Assembly (NCBI GenBank): GCA_013214945.1 | Contig: JABSRT010000031.1 | Location: 1 to 35,688 of the forward strand | Length of the DNA: 35,688 bases | Origin: Gammaproteobacteria bacterium | GTDB taxonomy: Bacteria > Pseudomonadota > Gammaproteobacteria > Enterobacterales > Psychrobiaceae | Direction: 5' to 3' | Shown here: piece after piece, positions 27,804-35,688 of the stretch | Numbering within the stretch: position 1 is the first letter of the stretch | How the letters are laid out: each line of letters starts with the position of its first letter | Translations under genes and position numbers: made by a program | Notes under the pieces: model-generated | Database searches by the model: none | Seen by the model: the letters and a program-made list of their open reading frames with translations, nothing else | Told to the model about the DNA's origin: nothing

Positions 27804-28451
27804 CTAAAACCTGTATCGAGCACCGATTGACAACATCCGTAAGCTTTCTTTCTCCAGTTTAAAATGTTGCCATTGGATGGTAATAGTCAGCTTATCTGTC
27901 ATTTTAAAGCCACCGCCCACGCCATAAAACATATCAGTACCACTGCTATCGTCAGAGCCGAGTTTTTCACCGCTATCTATTGCAATCGCATCAAAATCAC
28001 CATCCCAGCGAAATAATCCGAGCCGTCCCGACAGCGAAATTTTGTCGTTAATATGGTAACGATAAACCCCGGCCAGCGTGACACCATCGGCCGAGTTTGG
28101 ATGAACATTTTTAACCTGGTTGATAAACAAATCAACATCGGTCACCATGGTATTTAGCGTTAGACTGACATCGCCCATATCGATATAACCGGCTTCAACT
28201 GCAAGGTTTTCTGTTACCTCATAACCGATATTTAATGTCCAGCCAGTTCGATTGTCATCAATACTGAGCTCTGTCGCCGTGATTCCGCTATTTTCCAGAT
28301 CACGACGTATATTACCCGCAGATCGGCTACCGGATACAGCGCCCATCACGCCGGTCAGATACCAGTTCGAGCCGTCGCCGCCCTGAGCCTGTGCCGTTGA
28401 TGACACGGCAATTAACGCCAATAGAGTGCAAACGTGTTTTGTATTGATCAT
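27804..28451 (-). CDS. OmpA-like outer membrane beta-barrel protein
   Basis: 215 residues. Signal peptide at 1-22 (LLALIAVSSTAQA, cut before QGGDG). The rest is an eight-strand-type barrel: alternating strands such as WTLNIGYEVTENLAVEAGYIDMG and ITIQWQHFKLE, ending GARYRF with the C-terminal Phe needed for outer membrane insertion. There is no peptidoglycan-binding OmpA C-domain. Its ATG overlaps the TGA of the giant surface-protein gene (28448-28451), so the two are translationally coupled and likely act together. Specific function unknown. Confidence 0.85.
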   Translation of the reverse strand: MINTKHVCTLLALIAVSSTAQAQGGDGSNWYLTGVMGAVSGSRSAGNIRRDLENSGITATELSIDDNRTGWTLNIGYEVTENLAVEAGYIDMGDVSLTLNTMVTDVDLFINQVKNVHPNSADGVTLAGVYRYHINDKISLSGRLGLFRWDGDFDAIAIDSGEKLGSDDSSGTDMFYGVGGGFKMTDKLTITIQWQHFKLEKESLRMLSIGARYRF

Positions 28452-31400
28452 TGACGAATTCCCTTTAACATATTAGTGACCCCGCGATAAATAAACAGAC
28501 TAAAAGCAATCAGTAACAACCAGGTTAGTGCCCCTCCACCTGAGTTTTTGAGCTTCACCATTGAAGTGGCTACGGTTACGGTAACCAGCCCAGAGGCCTC
28601 GGCGCCAAGCGCATCCCGAATGCTATAACTGATGGTGTCAGTGCCGGTAAAGCCAATATCTGATACATAGCTCAGGCTATTATCGACATTAATGCTGACT
28701 AAGCCATTTTCGGCGCTGGCATTTACGACCTCAATATTGTCACCTTCCGGATCGCTGTCATTTACCAGCACTTCTATTATCAGATTCTTACCCGAGACAG
28801 TGTTGGCAATATCATTAACGACAACCGGCACCTGATTGGGTACCACAGTCATTATCAATGTCGCTGAGTTCGAGCCCCCTTGGCCATCTGAAATGCCATA
28901 CACTATGGTGTCGACACCAAAGAATCCGGACGTTGGTTCATAATATAATTGGTTATCGACAATGCTGACGCTGCCAAAGACAGCATTAGCCGAGTTTATC
29001 ACCAACGCATTACCATCAACGTCAGTGTCATTGGCCAATACATCTAAGGTTAATGGCGTATTTAAGCTGGTTTGAGCAACGTCGTCCTTAGCAACGGGTT
29101 GATTATTGCTGCTAGCAGCAACCGCCACGCCGCCCGGATCGACGATGGTATTATTGGCCAGACCATCGGCATCATTGTCGCCACCATCTTTTATAGTCAG
29201 CTGAACGCACCAGTAACCTTCCACTAATCCTTGTTCCCAGCCATCATCACCAGGTGGTGGACAATACCCCGGCTCACCAGCAATCGACCATAGTTGATCT
29301 GTACTCGTTTCGACAAAGTTCTCCCACAGACCATCGCTATTGGTCTTGCGATATATTGGGTTAGCCGGAATTGGCTGTAACTGAGGTAATACAATCTTAT
29401 ACGTTTGCCCAGCTTCCGGCAGTTCATAGGCGATGAAGTCAAAGACCCCGCCGGTAATACTGGCATCAGGATCGGCAGTTACACCGTCAATAATCAGGGT
29501 GCCGCCGGAGGTCCCTGTCAACGCCAAATCTCCTAATCGCAGACAGACACCAGGTTCACCTTCCACCAGAAAATCCTTCGATGAATCTAATGATCCCGGA
29601 ATAACATTACACTCAGAAATCGCATCGAGATAGTCAGGAATACCATCACTATCACTATCACTTAAGCCTTCGACATTATCGGGAATACCATCGGCATCGG
29701 AGTCATTTTGCGTCAGAATTGTCGGGCTTTGCTCAAGCAAAATAGTGACCTGTTCAAAACCAGTGAATGTCGGCTCGTCGAGATCCGTTACCAGCAACTC
29801 GAGATGATACACCCCTATCGCTAACCCTGCGGGGTCAAAACTAAAGCTGGCATCAATATTATCCGAATCTATTAATAACTGCTCCGCATTGGACCACTGA
29901 TAGCTATATTGATTCGCCGAATCGGGATGGATAACCAGCGCTTCAACTACCACAGTACCATCTTCAAGATTGACCGAAAAACGTTCGCTTTCCGCCTGGC
30001 TAACCGTTAGTTCGACTGCTGGTGCGATGTTCTGTTCGCTGATAGTCAGGGTATGAACCGAGTTGCTGCCAAGATTAATCAGCTCGCTGAGTTCAATAAC
30101 CACGGTTTCTTGATTGTCAGACACGCCATCACTTAGCACATTAAAACGAATGGATCCCTCAGTCCCCGACTCGATTACGACTTCACCGTCGAGCAGATCA
30201 TGATCAACTCCCGGCTCTGCACTGCCGCTTACCGTATAAGGTATCGATAACGGGTAAACCGGGGCCAGACCGTTCAGGTGAATATCGACAGTCACCGCAT
30301 ATCCTTCAAGCGCTGTTTGATCTTTATCTAGCGATACCAGCGGGTTAACCTTAACCAGCTGGCTGGCTATTGAGGTTAAACCTTCACTATCAGTTGCCTG
30401 CCAGTATGCAGTGGTTGCCCCTGGCTGGAAGAAAGTCGTGCCATCGACCAATGACACAGGCAGTGCAATGCCTGCGCGGTCTACCGCAGTGGCCACGCCT
30501 AAGTCAACCCGGGTTGCCAGTGCGTTTGCATTTACCTCGATATCTTCCGGCACACTAATCACAGGAAAGAAATTGTCGGGAACTTCGATATCGACATGGA
30601 CCAGCGCAGAATCGACACCGCCGTTATTGTCACTAATCCGATATTCGATCACCGCAGAGCCGGTAAAGCCATCAACCGGGGTATATGTTAGCAGCGTATC
30701 TGTCCAAGTAACCGAACCAGATCCGACACTGGCCGCGAGAATGATTAAGTTGTCACCATCGACATCAATATCATTGGCCAAGACATTAATATCGACCGCT
30801 AGCCAATTATTGCGGCTAACCGCGTCGTTTACTGCCAGCGGCGCATCGTTTTGATTAGCCACGGTTAAGGTAAATAATTGGCTGACCCGATCGCTGATAC
30901 CGTCTGTGACGCTGACCGTCAGGGAGACATCACCAACATCATCATTGCTCGGGATGCCGGTGAAGGTCAGTGTATCGCTGTCAAAACTCAGCCATGTTGG
31001 TAAACCTTCGACGGTCACAGTCAGATTATCACCACTGTCGACATCGCTAAATAAAGCGCTGTCGAGGGTATAGCTAAATTCACCATCCTCTGCGGCGGTG
31101 TTATCGCCGATATCAGCGATGATCGGGCTATCGTTGGTATTGGTCACTGTAATTGTGAAACTTTGCAGCTCACTCACATTGTTGCTATCGGTCACCATCA
31201 ACTCAATATTGTGCTCGCCGACGTCGTTATTGAGCGGCGTACCAGCAAGGCTGGCGCTGTTATTTCCGTTGTCTGTTAAGTTCAGCCAGTCCGGCAAGCC
31301 GGTAACCGAGAAGCTTAAGCTGTCACTGATCTGTCCGCCATCTTGGTCAATATCTGAGGCACTGATGCTGTAACTATATAGCGTGTCCTCAGTGGCGCTG

Positions 31401-34400
31401 GTCACCGATATACTATCAAAAACAGGCGCATCATTAACATTGCTGACACTTATGCTCACGCTGGCTGAATTCGAGCGGCCCGCCTCATTATCATCAATGC
31501 TATAGCTAAAGCCATCACCGCCGACATAGTTGGCGTTTGGCGTATAGGTCACTGTGCCATCAAGATTATCAACCACAGTACCAAAACCTAGCTGACATGG
31601 TGAACTGGTGCACGCAATGCCATTGTGTGTAATCTTCAGGCTGGACTGGTCGAGGCTGCCATCGATGTCCTGATCATTGCTCAGCAGATCGATAATAACG
31701 CTGCTGTCTTCATCCAGGCTGGCGGCATCATTATTGGCCAGCGGCAAATCATTAACTGGAGTGATGGTTAAATTGATGGTAGCGATGTTCGAAACCAAGT
31801 TAGCACTGTCTTTAACGGTGTAGGTGAAGCTGTCGCTGCCGTTGAAGTTCTCGGCCGGGATATAGCTTATTTCACCGCTGACACTATTGACACTAACCAG
31901 CCCCGAAGTCGGTTGGCCCACAATCACCACAGTAGTCGGGTCGATCATATGACCGCTGTCCAGAGCCGTATCAACATCGCTGTCATTGCCTAGGGCATTA
32001 ATCAGGTTGGTCGTGTCTTCAAACAACACCACGGTATTGTCGACGGCGACCGGTGCATCATTAATGCTGTTAATGATCAGAGAAACCGTCGCAGCATTGG
32101 AGGTCGCATTGTCAATATCCATCACGCTGTAGCTGAAACTGTCACTACCATGAAAATTTGGCTCCGGTGTATAGGTAATCGCCCCGGTGACCGCGTTAAT
32201 CGTGATCGCGCCATGCAGTGGTGCGCTTACCTCAACAATACTGGTGCTGTCGAGTCCTTCTTCTATGTCACTGTCGTTACCCAGAACGTCGATAACCACC
32301 GCGCTGTCTTCATCTGTTTGCGCCGTATCATCAACAGCCACTGGCGTATCATTGGTTCCGGTAACACTAATGGTGGCGGTCGCGATATTACTGACGCCGC
32401 TCAGGGTATCAGTTACCGTATAGGTAAAACTGTCGCTGCCGTTAAAGTTAGCATTAGGGTTATAGATAACCTGCCCTTCGCTTAAACTCGAATCATCAAG
32501 AACCATGGTACTGGTCACCACAATTAATTCGCCAAAATCTGGTGGCGTAATTATGCTAACACTGGCTGGATCAATAGTATTAACCGCCAAATTGCCACTG
32601 GCATCGATATCGCTGTCATTATCCAAAATACTGAATCTAACATCGGTATCTTCGGTCGTGATCACTAAATCATTAACCGCTGTCGGTAAATCATTAATAC
32701 CATTAACGATAATAGTCACGGACGCAAGCGCTGATACTGCGCCCGACTGATCGGCCACTGTATAGGTAAAGGAATCACTGCCGTTATAGTGGGTATTCGG
32801 GGTGTAGGTAATAACGCCGTTAGCAGTATTAATACTGGTCTGACCGTTCAGCGGCGCAATTACCACAGTGGTGCTCGATGGTTGTAACAAACCTTCGCTG
32901 TCGCTGTCATTTGCCAGCACATCTATCAGCACACTGGCGTCTTCATCGACAGTGGCGACATCATCACCTGAAACAGGCCCCGTATTAAACGTAGTAAAAC
33001 TGAGTTCCGTTTCAACTAATCCCGCATAAGCATTGCCGGCCATGTCGGTGACCGCCGTATTGTCGATTCTTACACCGTATTGTTCCTGTGGTAACAGGGT
33101 AATGCTAAAGTTAGCGATAATATCCCCATTGACCAGAGTGACATCAGAGCCATCAACGGCCAGCGCCTGAACAATACTACTATCACTTAACCGGATCAGA
33201 CTGATGTTGCCCGTTCCTGCCTCAACATTCTTGTCGAAGGTTAAGCCAATCACCGGATTACTAATCGCGACATTAACGGCGTTATGGCCAGGGGTGCTGC
33301 CCGTTAAAGCAGGTGGCGTAAGGTCATCGTTATCGGTAATGGTCACTGTTTGTTGCTGGACAGCGTTTTCAGTTGCGCTACCACCGCTGACTGAGTCAAC
33401 CTCAATCAATATGCTCAAGTCGCCATCTGCGGTGGCATCATCCACCGCAGTAATACCTGTTGCCGCTGTATTATTAAGACCTAACGCGCTGATAATGATT
33501 GAACTGCTGGGCGTAGCGTAATCACTGCCATCGGTGGCCGCTGAGCCTCTATAGGTTAAGTTTACACTAACATCAGCATAAGTGGGGTTGCTTAATGCGG
33601 CGGTAATGCTCGATGTGCCACCATTTTCTGCAATGCTGGCGTTACTTGTTGTCAGCGTGACCCTCGGCGCAGATTCAGCATCGGTGATATTAATTGTTTG
33701 CGGATTGGGTGTGCCTACATTACCTAGTGACAGGCTATCGATATTAACAATGATGCTTTCTGCTGAAGCGGCATCATAGTGAGTATCAGCAACGCCTGTC
33801 ACCGTGGTATTGCCGGAGTTGCTGAGCGCTGAAATAATAAAACTGTCAGATTTACTGAAATCGGTGTCTGGCGTTGCGGTACCGGTATAGGCTAAATTGA
33901 CCGTAATAGTGGATGGCCACTGATTATTAAGGCTACCACTAATAGTTCCGGTAAGAGTTGCACTGCCACCATCTTCGGCAATAGTGCCGCTGCTGCTGGT
34001 TAAATTGATATCCGGCAGATTGGCATAAATCGCATCGCTAACTTGGTTAATCGTCGTGCTAAATGCGCTGCTGGTATTGCCACTGCTGTCCGTAAGGGTG
34101 AAGCTAACGGCGACATTACTGGCTGGGGCGACATCAGTGCCACCATCAAAAATGGTATAGGTTGCCGAGTAATTACCTCCAGTAAGGTCAGTAAAACTAG
34201 TAACACCGACACCATTGACCGAACCTGACACTAGGGTAAGGCCGGCTTCACCGGCCGCAATAGAAACAGTAACGGCATCGCCCACTTTGTGGGCTGAGTT
34301 GGGAATAGTTACATTGGTGATCGTTGGAGCCAATGCATCCACTATCACACCCGTAGTGCTGGTAAAGCTAATGTTAGTGAGATCAGCGCCCGAGCCATCA

Positions 34401-35688
34401 CCATCGGTATCAATAATGGTGCCGCCATTAGGGTCTATCGAACTCGTCATAGCAATACCATCGGCATCGGTCAGGCCAGCTTCAACGACATAGCGGAAAG
34501 TGAGTGTTGTCGTCGAATCACCCGAAAAATAGGTGGCATATTTAGTTTCGCCACCAATAGTAATGAGTATTCTTGGGACGCCAGTAACGGTTACCGCTTC
34601 ATCAAAGGTGACGGTGAAATCTAGATTAGCGCCACTACCAAAAGTACTATAGGTGGGAACCGTATTTGAGCTTATATCTGCAATGTCAGTGATGTTTATC
34701 GTCACGTTGCTGATTGAAGAATCAATTGTGCCATCGTTGGCTTTTATGGTCAGGTTGCCGGAGACCGTATCGTTTGCAGCTGTGATGTATTTGATGTTAC
34801 TTGCTGTATCCAAGTAAATATTTATGTCAGCCGCAGTGCCTGTCAGCGTCATGGCTGTTGAACCCGAATTGGCAATTGTGACACTACCAACTGTGTCATC
34901 GCCATCAGCAGAGGCGATGGTGCCTGCACCTACTGTTAGGGTGACCGTTAGCGCGTCATCATCGGCGTCGCTAAAAGTAATTTCCGAAAGATCAACATTG
35001 CTCGGTACATCTTCGATTACCGTGATACTCGTCGGGGCACCTATTATGGTTGGTGTGGTATTGGCTGTTGTGAAATCAACCTTGGTGGCGGTGGCCTGAA
35101 CATTCGCTGACATTGCATTATCTTGAGCAACCACATAAATATCATATGGAGTATTACCTGCTAAACCAGCAAAATCTTGACTGCCGGTGGTAGTGGAAGT
35201 TGTGAAACTACCCGAGGTTATTGCGCCTGTGCCGGTACTGTCGTTACCTGCTATTACTTGTGCTGAAGTAGGAGCATCTGCATCATTGGCAACCACTACG
35301 TAATACACGGTGCCGTCTTCGTTTAAATCAACTGACAGTGTCGCACCTGTGGCAGTGATACTACTGATAGACGGAGTGGCGTCGAAGCTTGGGGCAACAC
35401 TGTCAATTAAAATACCCGTCGTGCTGGCAAAGCTAATGTTAGTGAGATCAGCGCCCGAGCCATCGCCATCGGTATCAATAATGGTGCCGCCATTAGGGTC
35501 TATCGAACTCGTCATAGCAATACCATCGGCATCGGTCAGGCCAGCTTCAACGACATAGCGGAAAGTGAGTGTTGTCGTCGAATCACCCGAAAAATAGGTG
35601 GCATATTTAGTTTCGCCACCAATAGTAATGAGTATTCTTGGGACGCCAGTAACGGTTACCGCTTCATCAAAGGTGACGGTGAAATCTA
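28448..35688 (-). CDS. Giant multidomain surface protein with GlyGly-CTERM-like tail, 5' end outside window
   Basis: The frame stays open to the window edge; at least 2,412 residues are visible and an internal ATG at 35515 is not the true start. From N to C (approximate positions): repeat modules with SSIDPNGGTIIDTDGDGSG (35688-34330), Calx-beta-like modules (34020-33300), a Big_5-like module (33290-32990), five tandem-95/VCBS-like modules with DEDxxVxIDVLxNDSD (32985-31450), two cadherin/He_PIG-like modules (31430-30850), another tandem-95 module (to 30580), a HYR-like module (30570-30340), Calx-beta (30330-30030), a PKD-like module (to 29730), a DSDADGIPDNVEG calcium-binding run (29710-29610), a choice-of-anchor U-like domain (29600-29110), two more tandem-95 modules (29100-28570) and a C-terminal SGGGALTWLLLIAFSLFIYRG tail (28550-28480). 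Likely exported, calcium-binding adhesin or matrix protein. It is coupled to the barrel protein gene. Confidence 0.85.
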   Translation of the reverse strand, partial: DFTVTFDEAVTVTGVPRILITIGGETKYATYFSGDSTTTLTFRYVVEAGLTDADGIAMTSSIDPNGGTIIDTDGDGSGADLTNISFASTTGILIDSVAPSFDATPSISSITATGATLSVDLNEDGTVYYVVVANDADAPTSAQVIAGNDSTGTGAITSGSFTTSTTTGSQDFAGLAGNTPYDIYVVAQDNAMSANVQATATKVDFTTANTTPTIIGAPTSITVIEDVPSNVDLSEITFSDADDDALTVTLTVGAGTIASADGDDTVGSVTIANSGSTAMTLTGTAADINIYLDTASNIKYITAANDTVSGNLTIKANDGTIDSSISNVTINITDIADISSNTVPTYSTFGSGANLDFTVTFDEAVTVTGVPRILITIGGETKYATYFSGDSTTTLTFRYVVEAGLTDADGIAMTSSIDPNGGTIIDTDGDGSGADLTNISFTSTTGVIVDALAPTITNVTIPNSAHKVGDAVTVSIAAGEAGLTLVSGSVNGVGVTSFTDLTGGNYSATYTIFDGGTDVAPASNVAVSFTLTDSSGNTSSAFSTTINQVSDAIYANLPDINLTSSSGTIAEDGGSATLTGTISGSLNNQWPSTITVNLAYTGTATPDTDFSKSDSFIISALSNSGNTTVTGVADTHYDAASAESIIVNIDSLSLGNVGTPNPQTINITDAESAPRVTLTTSNASIAENGGTSSITAALSNPTYADVSVNLTYRGSAATDGSDYATPSSSIIISALGLNNTAATGITAVDDATADGDLSILIEVDSVSGGSATENAVQQQTVTITDNDDLTPPALTGSTPGHNAVNVAISNPVIGLTFDKNVEAGTGNISLIRLSDSSIVQALAVDGSDVTLVNGDIIANFSITLLPQEQYGVRIDNTAVTDMAGNAYAGLVETELSFTTFNTGPVSGDDVATVDEDASVLIDVLANDSDSEGLLQPSSTTVVIAPLNGQTSINTANGVITYTPNTHYNGSDSFTYTVADQSGAVSALASVTIIVNGINDLPTAVNDLVITTEDTDVRFSILDNDSDIDASGNLAVNTIDPASVSIITPPDFGELIVVTSTMVLDDSSLSEGQVIYNPNANFNGSDSFTYTVTDTLSGVSNIATATISVTGTNDTPVAVDDTAQTDEDSAVVIDVLGNDSDIEEGLDSTSIVEVSAPLHGAITINAVTGAITYTPEPNFHGSDSFSYSVMDIDNATSNAATVSLIINSINDAPVAVDNTVVLFEDTTNLINALGNDSDVDTALDSGHMIDPTTVVIVGQPTSGLVSVNSVSGEISYIPAENFNGSDSFTYTVKDSANLVSNIATINLTITPVNDLPLANNDAASLDEDSSVIIDLLSNDQDIDGSLDQSSLKITHNGIACTSSPCQLGFGTVVDNLDGTVTYTPNANYVGGDGFSYSIDDNEAGRSNSASVSISVSNVNDAPVFDSISVTSATEDTLYSYSISASDIDQDGGQISDSLSFSVTGLPDWLNLTDNGNNSASLAGTPLNNDVGEHNIELMVTDSNNVSELQSFTITVTNTNDSPIIADIGDNTAAEDGEFSYTLDSALFSDVDSGDNLTVTVEGLPTWLSFDSDTLTFTGIPSNDDVGDVSLTVSVTDGISDRVSQLFTLTVANQNDAPLAVNDAVSRNNWLAVDINVLANDIDVDGDNLIILAASVGSGSVTWTDTLLTYTPVDGFTGSAVIEYRISDNNGGVDSALVHVDIEVPDNFFPVISVPEDIEVNANALATRVDLGVATAVDRAGIALPVSLVDGTTFFQPGATTAYWQATDSEGLTSIASQLVKVNPLVSLDKDQTALEGYAVTVDIHLNGLAPVYPLSIPYTVSGSAEPGVDHDLLDGEVVIESGTEGSIRFNVLSDGVSDNQETVVIELSELINLGSNSVHTLTISEQNIAPAVELTVSQAESERFSVNLEDGTVVVEALVIHPDSANQYSYQWSNAEQLLIDSDNIDASFSFDPAGLAIGVYHLELLVTDLDEPTFTGFEQVTILLEQSPTILTQNDSDADGIPDNVEGLSDSDSDGIPDYLDAISECNVIPGSLDSSKDFLVEGEPGVCLRLGDLALTGTSGGTLIIDGVTADPDASITGGVFDFIAYELPEAGQTYKIVLPQLQPIPANPIYRKTNSDGLWENFVETSTDQLWSIAGEPGYCPPPGDDGWEQGLVEGYWCVQLTIKDGGDNDADGLANNTIVDPGGVAVAASSNNQPVAKDDVAQTSLNTPLTLDVLANDTDVDGNALVINSANAVFGSVSIVDNQLYYEPTSGFFGVDTIVYGISDGQGGSNSATLIMTVVPNQVPVVVNDIANTVSGKNLIIEVLVNDSDPEGDNIEVVNASAENGLVSINVDNSLSYVSDIGFTGTDTISYSIRDALGAEASGLVTVTVATSMVKLKNSGGGALTWLLLIAFSLFIYRGVTNMLKGIRQ
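34349..34623 (-). repeat. Copy A of a near-identical 275-base direct repeat in the giant gene
   Basis: Matches 35414-35688 at a spacing of 1,065 bases (355 codons). From 34381 on I saw a single difference (CACCATCGG against CGCCATCGG); the first 30 bases differ at a few positions. It is limited on the right by the window edge, so the true repeat may be longer. Confidence 0.9.
35414..35688 (-). repeat. Copy B of the 275-base direct repeat, cut by window edge
   Basis: Second copy of the unit at 34349-34623, in the same frame. It encodes the module containing VTFDEAVTVTGVPRILI, YATYFSGDSTTTLTFRY and the SSIDPNGG stretch. Confidence 0.9.

Noticed and set aside
30411-30854. 147-codon open frame antisense to the giant gene, and several others nearby
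   Set aside because: Low-complexity Ser/Thr/Val translation arising from the repetitive coding strand; no start signals.

Overview
The window looks like the chromosome of a marine gammaproteobacterium of the Alteromonadales type (Colwellia/Thalassotalea/Shewanella neighbourhood). The reasons are the gene order DUF2062 gene <> comEC-msbA-lpxK-ycaR-kdsB, a C-terminal GlyGly-CTERM-like tail on a giant surface protein, small palindromic elements with ATACCAATTCCG ends, and moderately AT-rich DNA. I saw no rRNA, tRNA or CRISPR array.

Layout. (1) 1-5412, accessory region, all minus strand: a Y1/HUH (REP-associated type) transposase cut by the window edge, then a two-gene McrBC-like operon (a coiled-coil AAA+ GTPase/ATPase of McrB type and a DUF2357/PD-(D/E)XK nuclease of McrC type) whose genes overlap by 4 bases. 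This is the best candidate for a defence system and is more AT-rich than the core genes. (2) 5878-18000, signalling and carbon oxidation: a membrane diguanylate cyclase, a NarL/LuxR response regulator close to AgmR/ErbR/ErdR, a three-PAS hybrid histidine kinase, a FIST sensor protein, an ExaC/AldB-type aldehyde dehydrogenase, a secreted or anchored DUF6351-type hydrolase, an isochorismatase-family hydrolase and a TetR regulator. (3) 18113-20059: acetyl-CoA synthetase (acs) with a strong terminator. (4) 20154-20761: a GNAT acetyltransferase gene split by a 197-base element with inverted ends. (5) 20900-27588: the conserved lipid A/LPS block kdsB-ycaR-lpxK-msbA plus comEC, with a divergent DUF2062 gene. 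(6) 27804-35688: an OmpA-like beta-barrel protein translationally coupled to a giant repeat protein (more than 2,400 residues visible, start outside the window).

How the genes fit. The FIST protein, hybrid kinase and NarL regulator match the sensor-kinase-regulator sets that in Pseudomonas lie beside the ethanol oxidation genes (exaC, acs control) and, as NosP/NahK, link nitric oxide sensing to c-di-GMP. Here ExaC turns aldehyde into acid and Acs turns acetate into acetyl-CoA, so the section 5878-20059 reads as one sensing and C2-oxidation region. The lipid A block makes CMP-Kdo, phosphorylates and flips lipid A. The giant protein is probably exported, anchored or processed at a GlyGly-CTERM-like tail, with the coupled barrel protein in the outer membrane.

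Mobile traces include the transposase, a palindromic 175-base element at 12027-12201, the element inside the GNAT gene, and a near-identical 275-base duplication within the giant gene spaced 1,065 bases apart.
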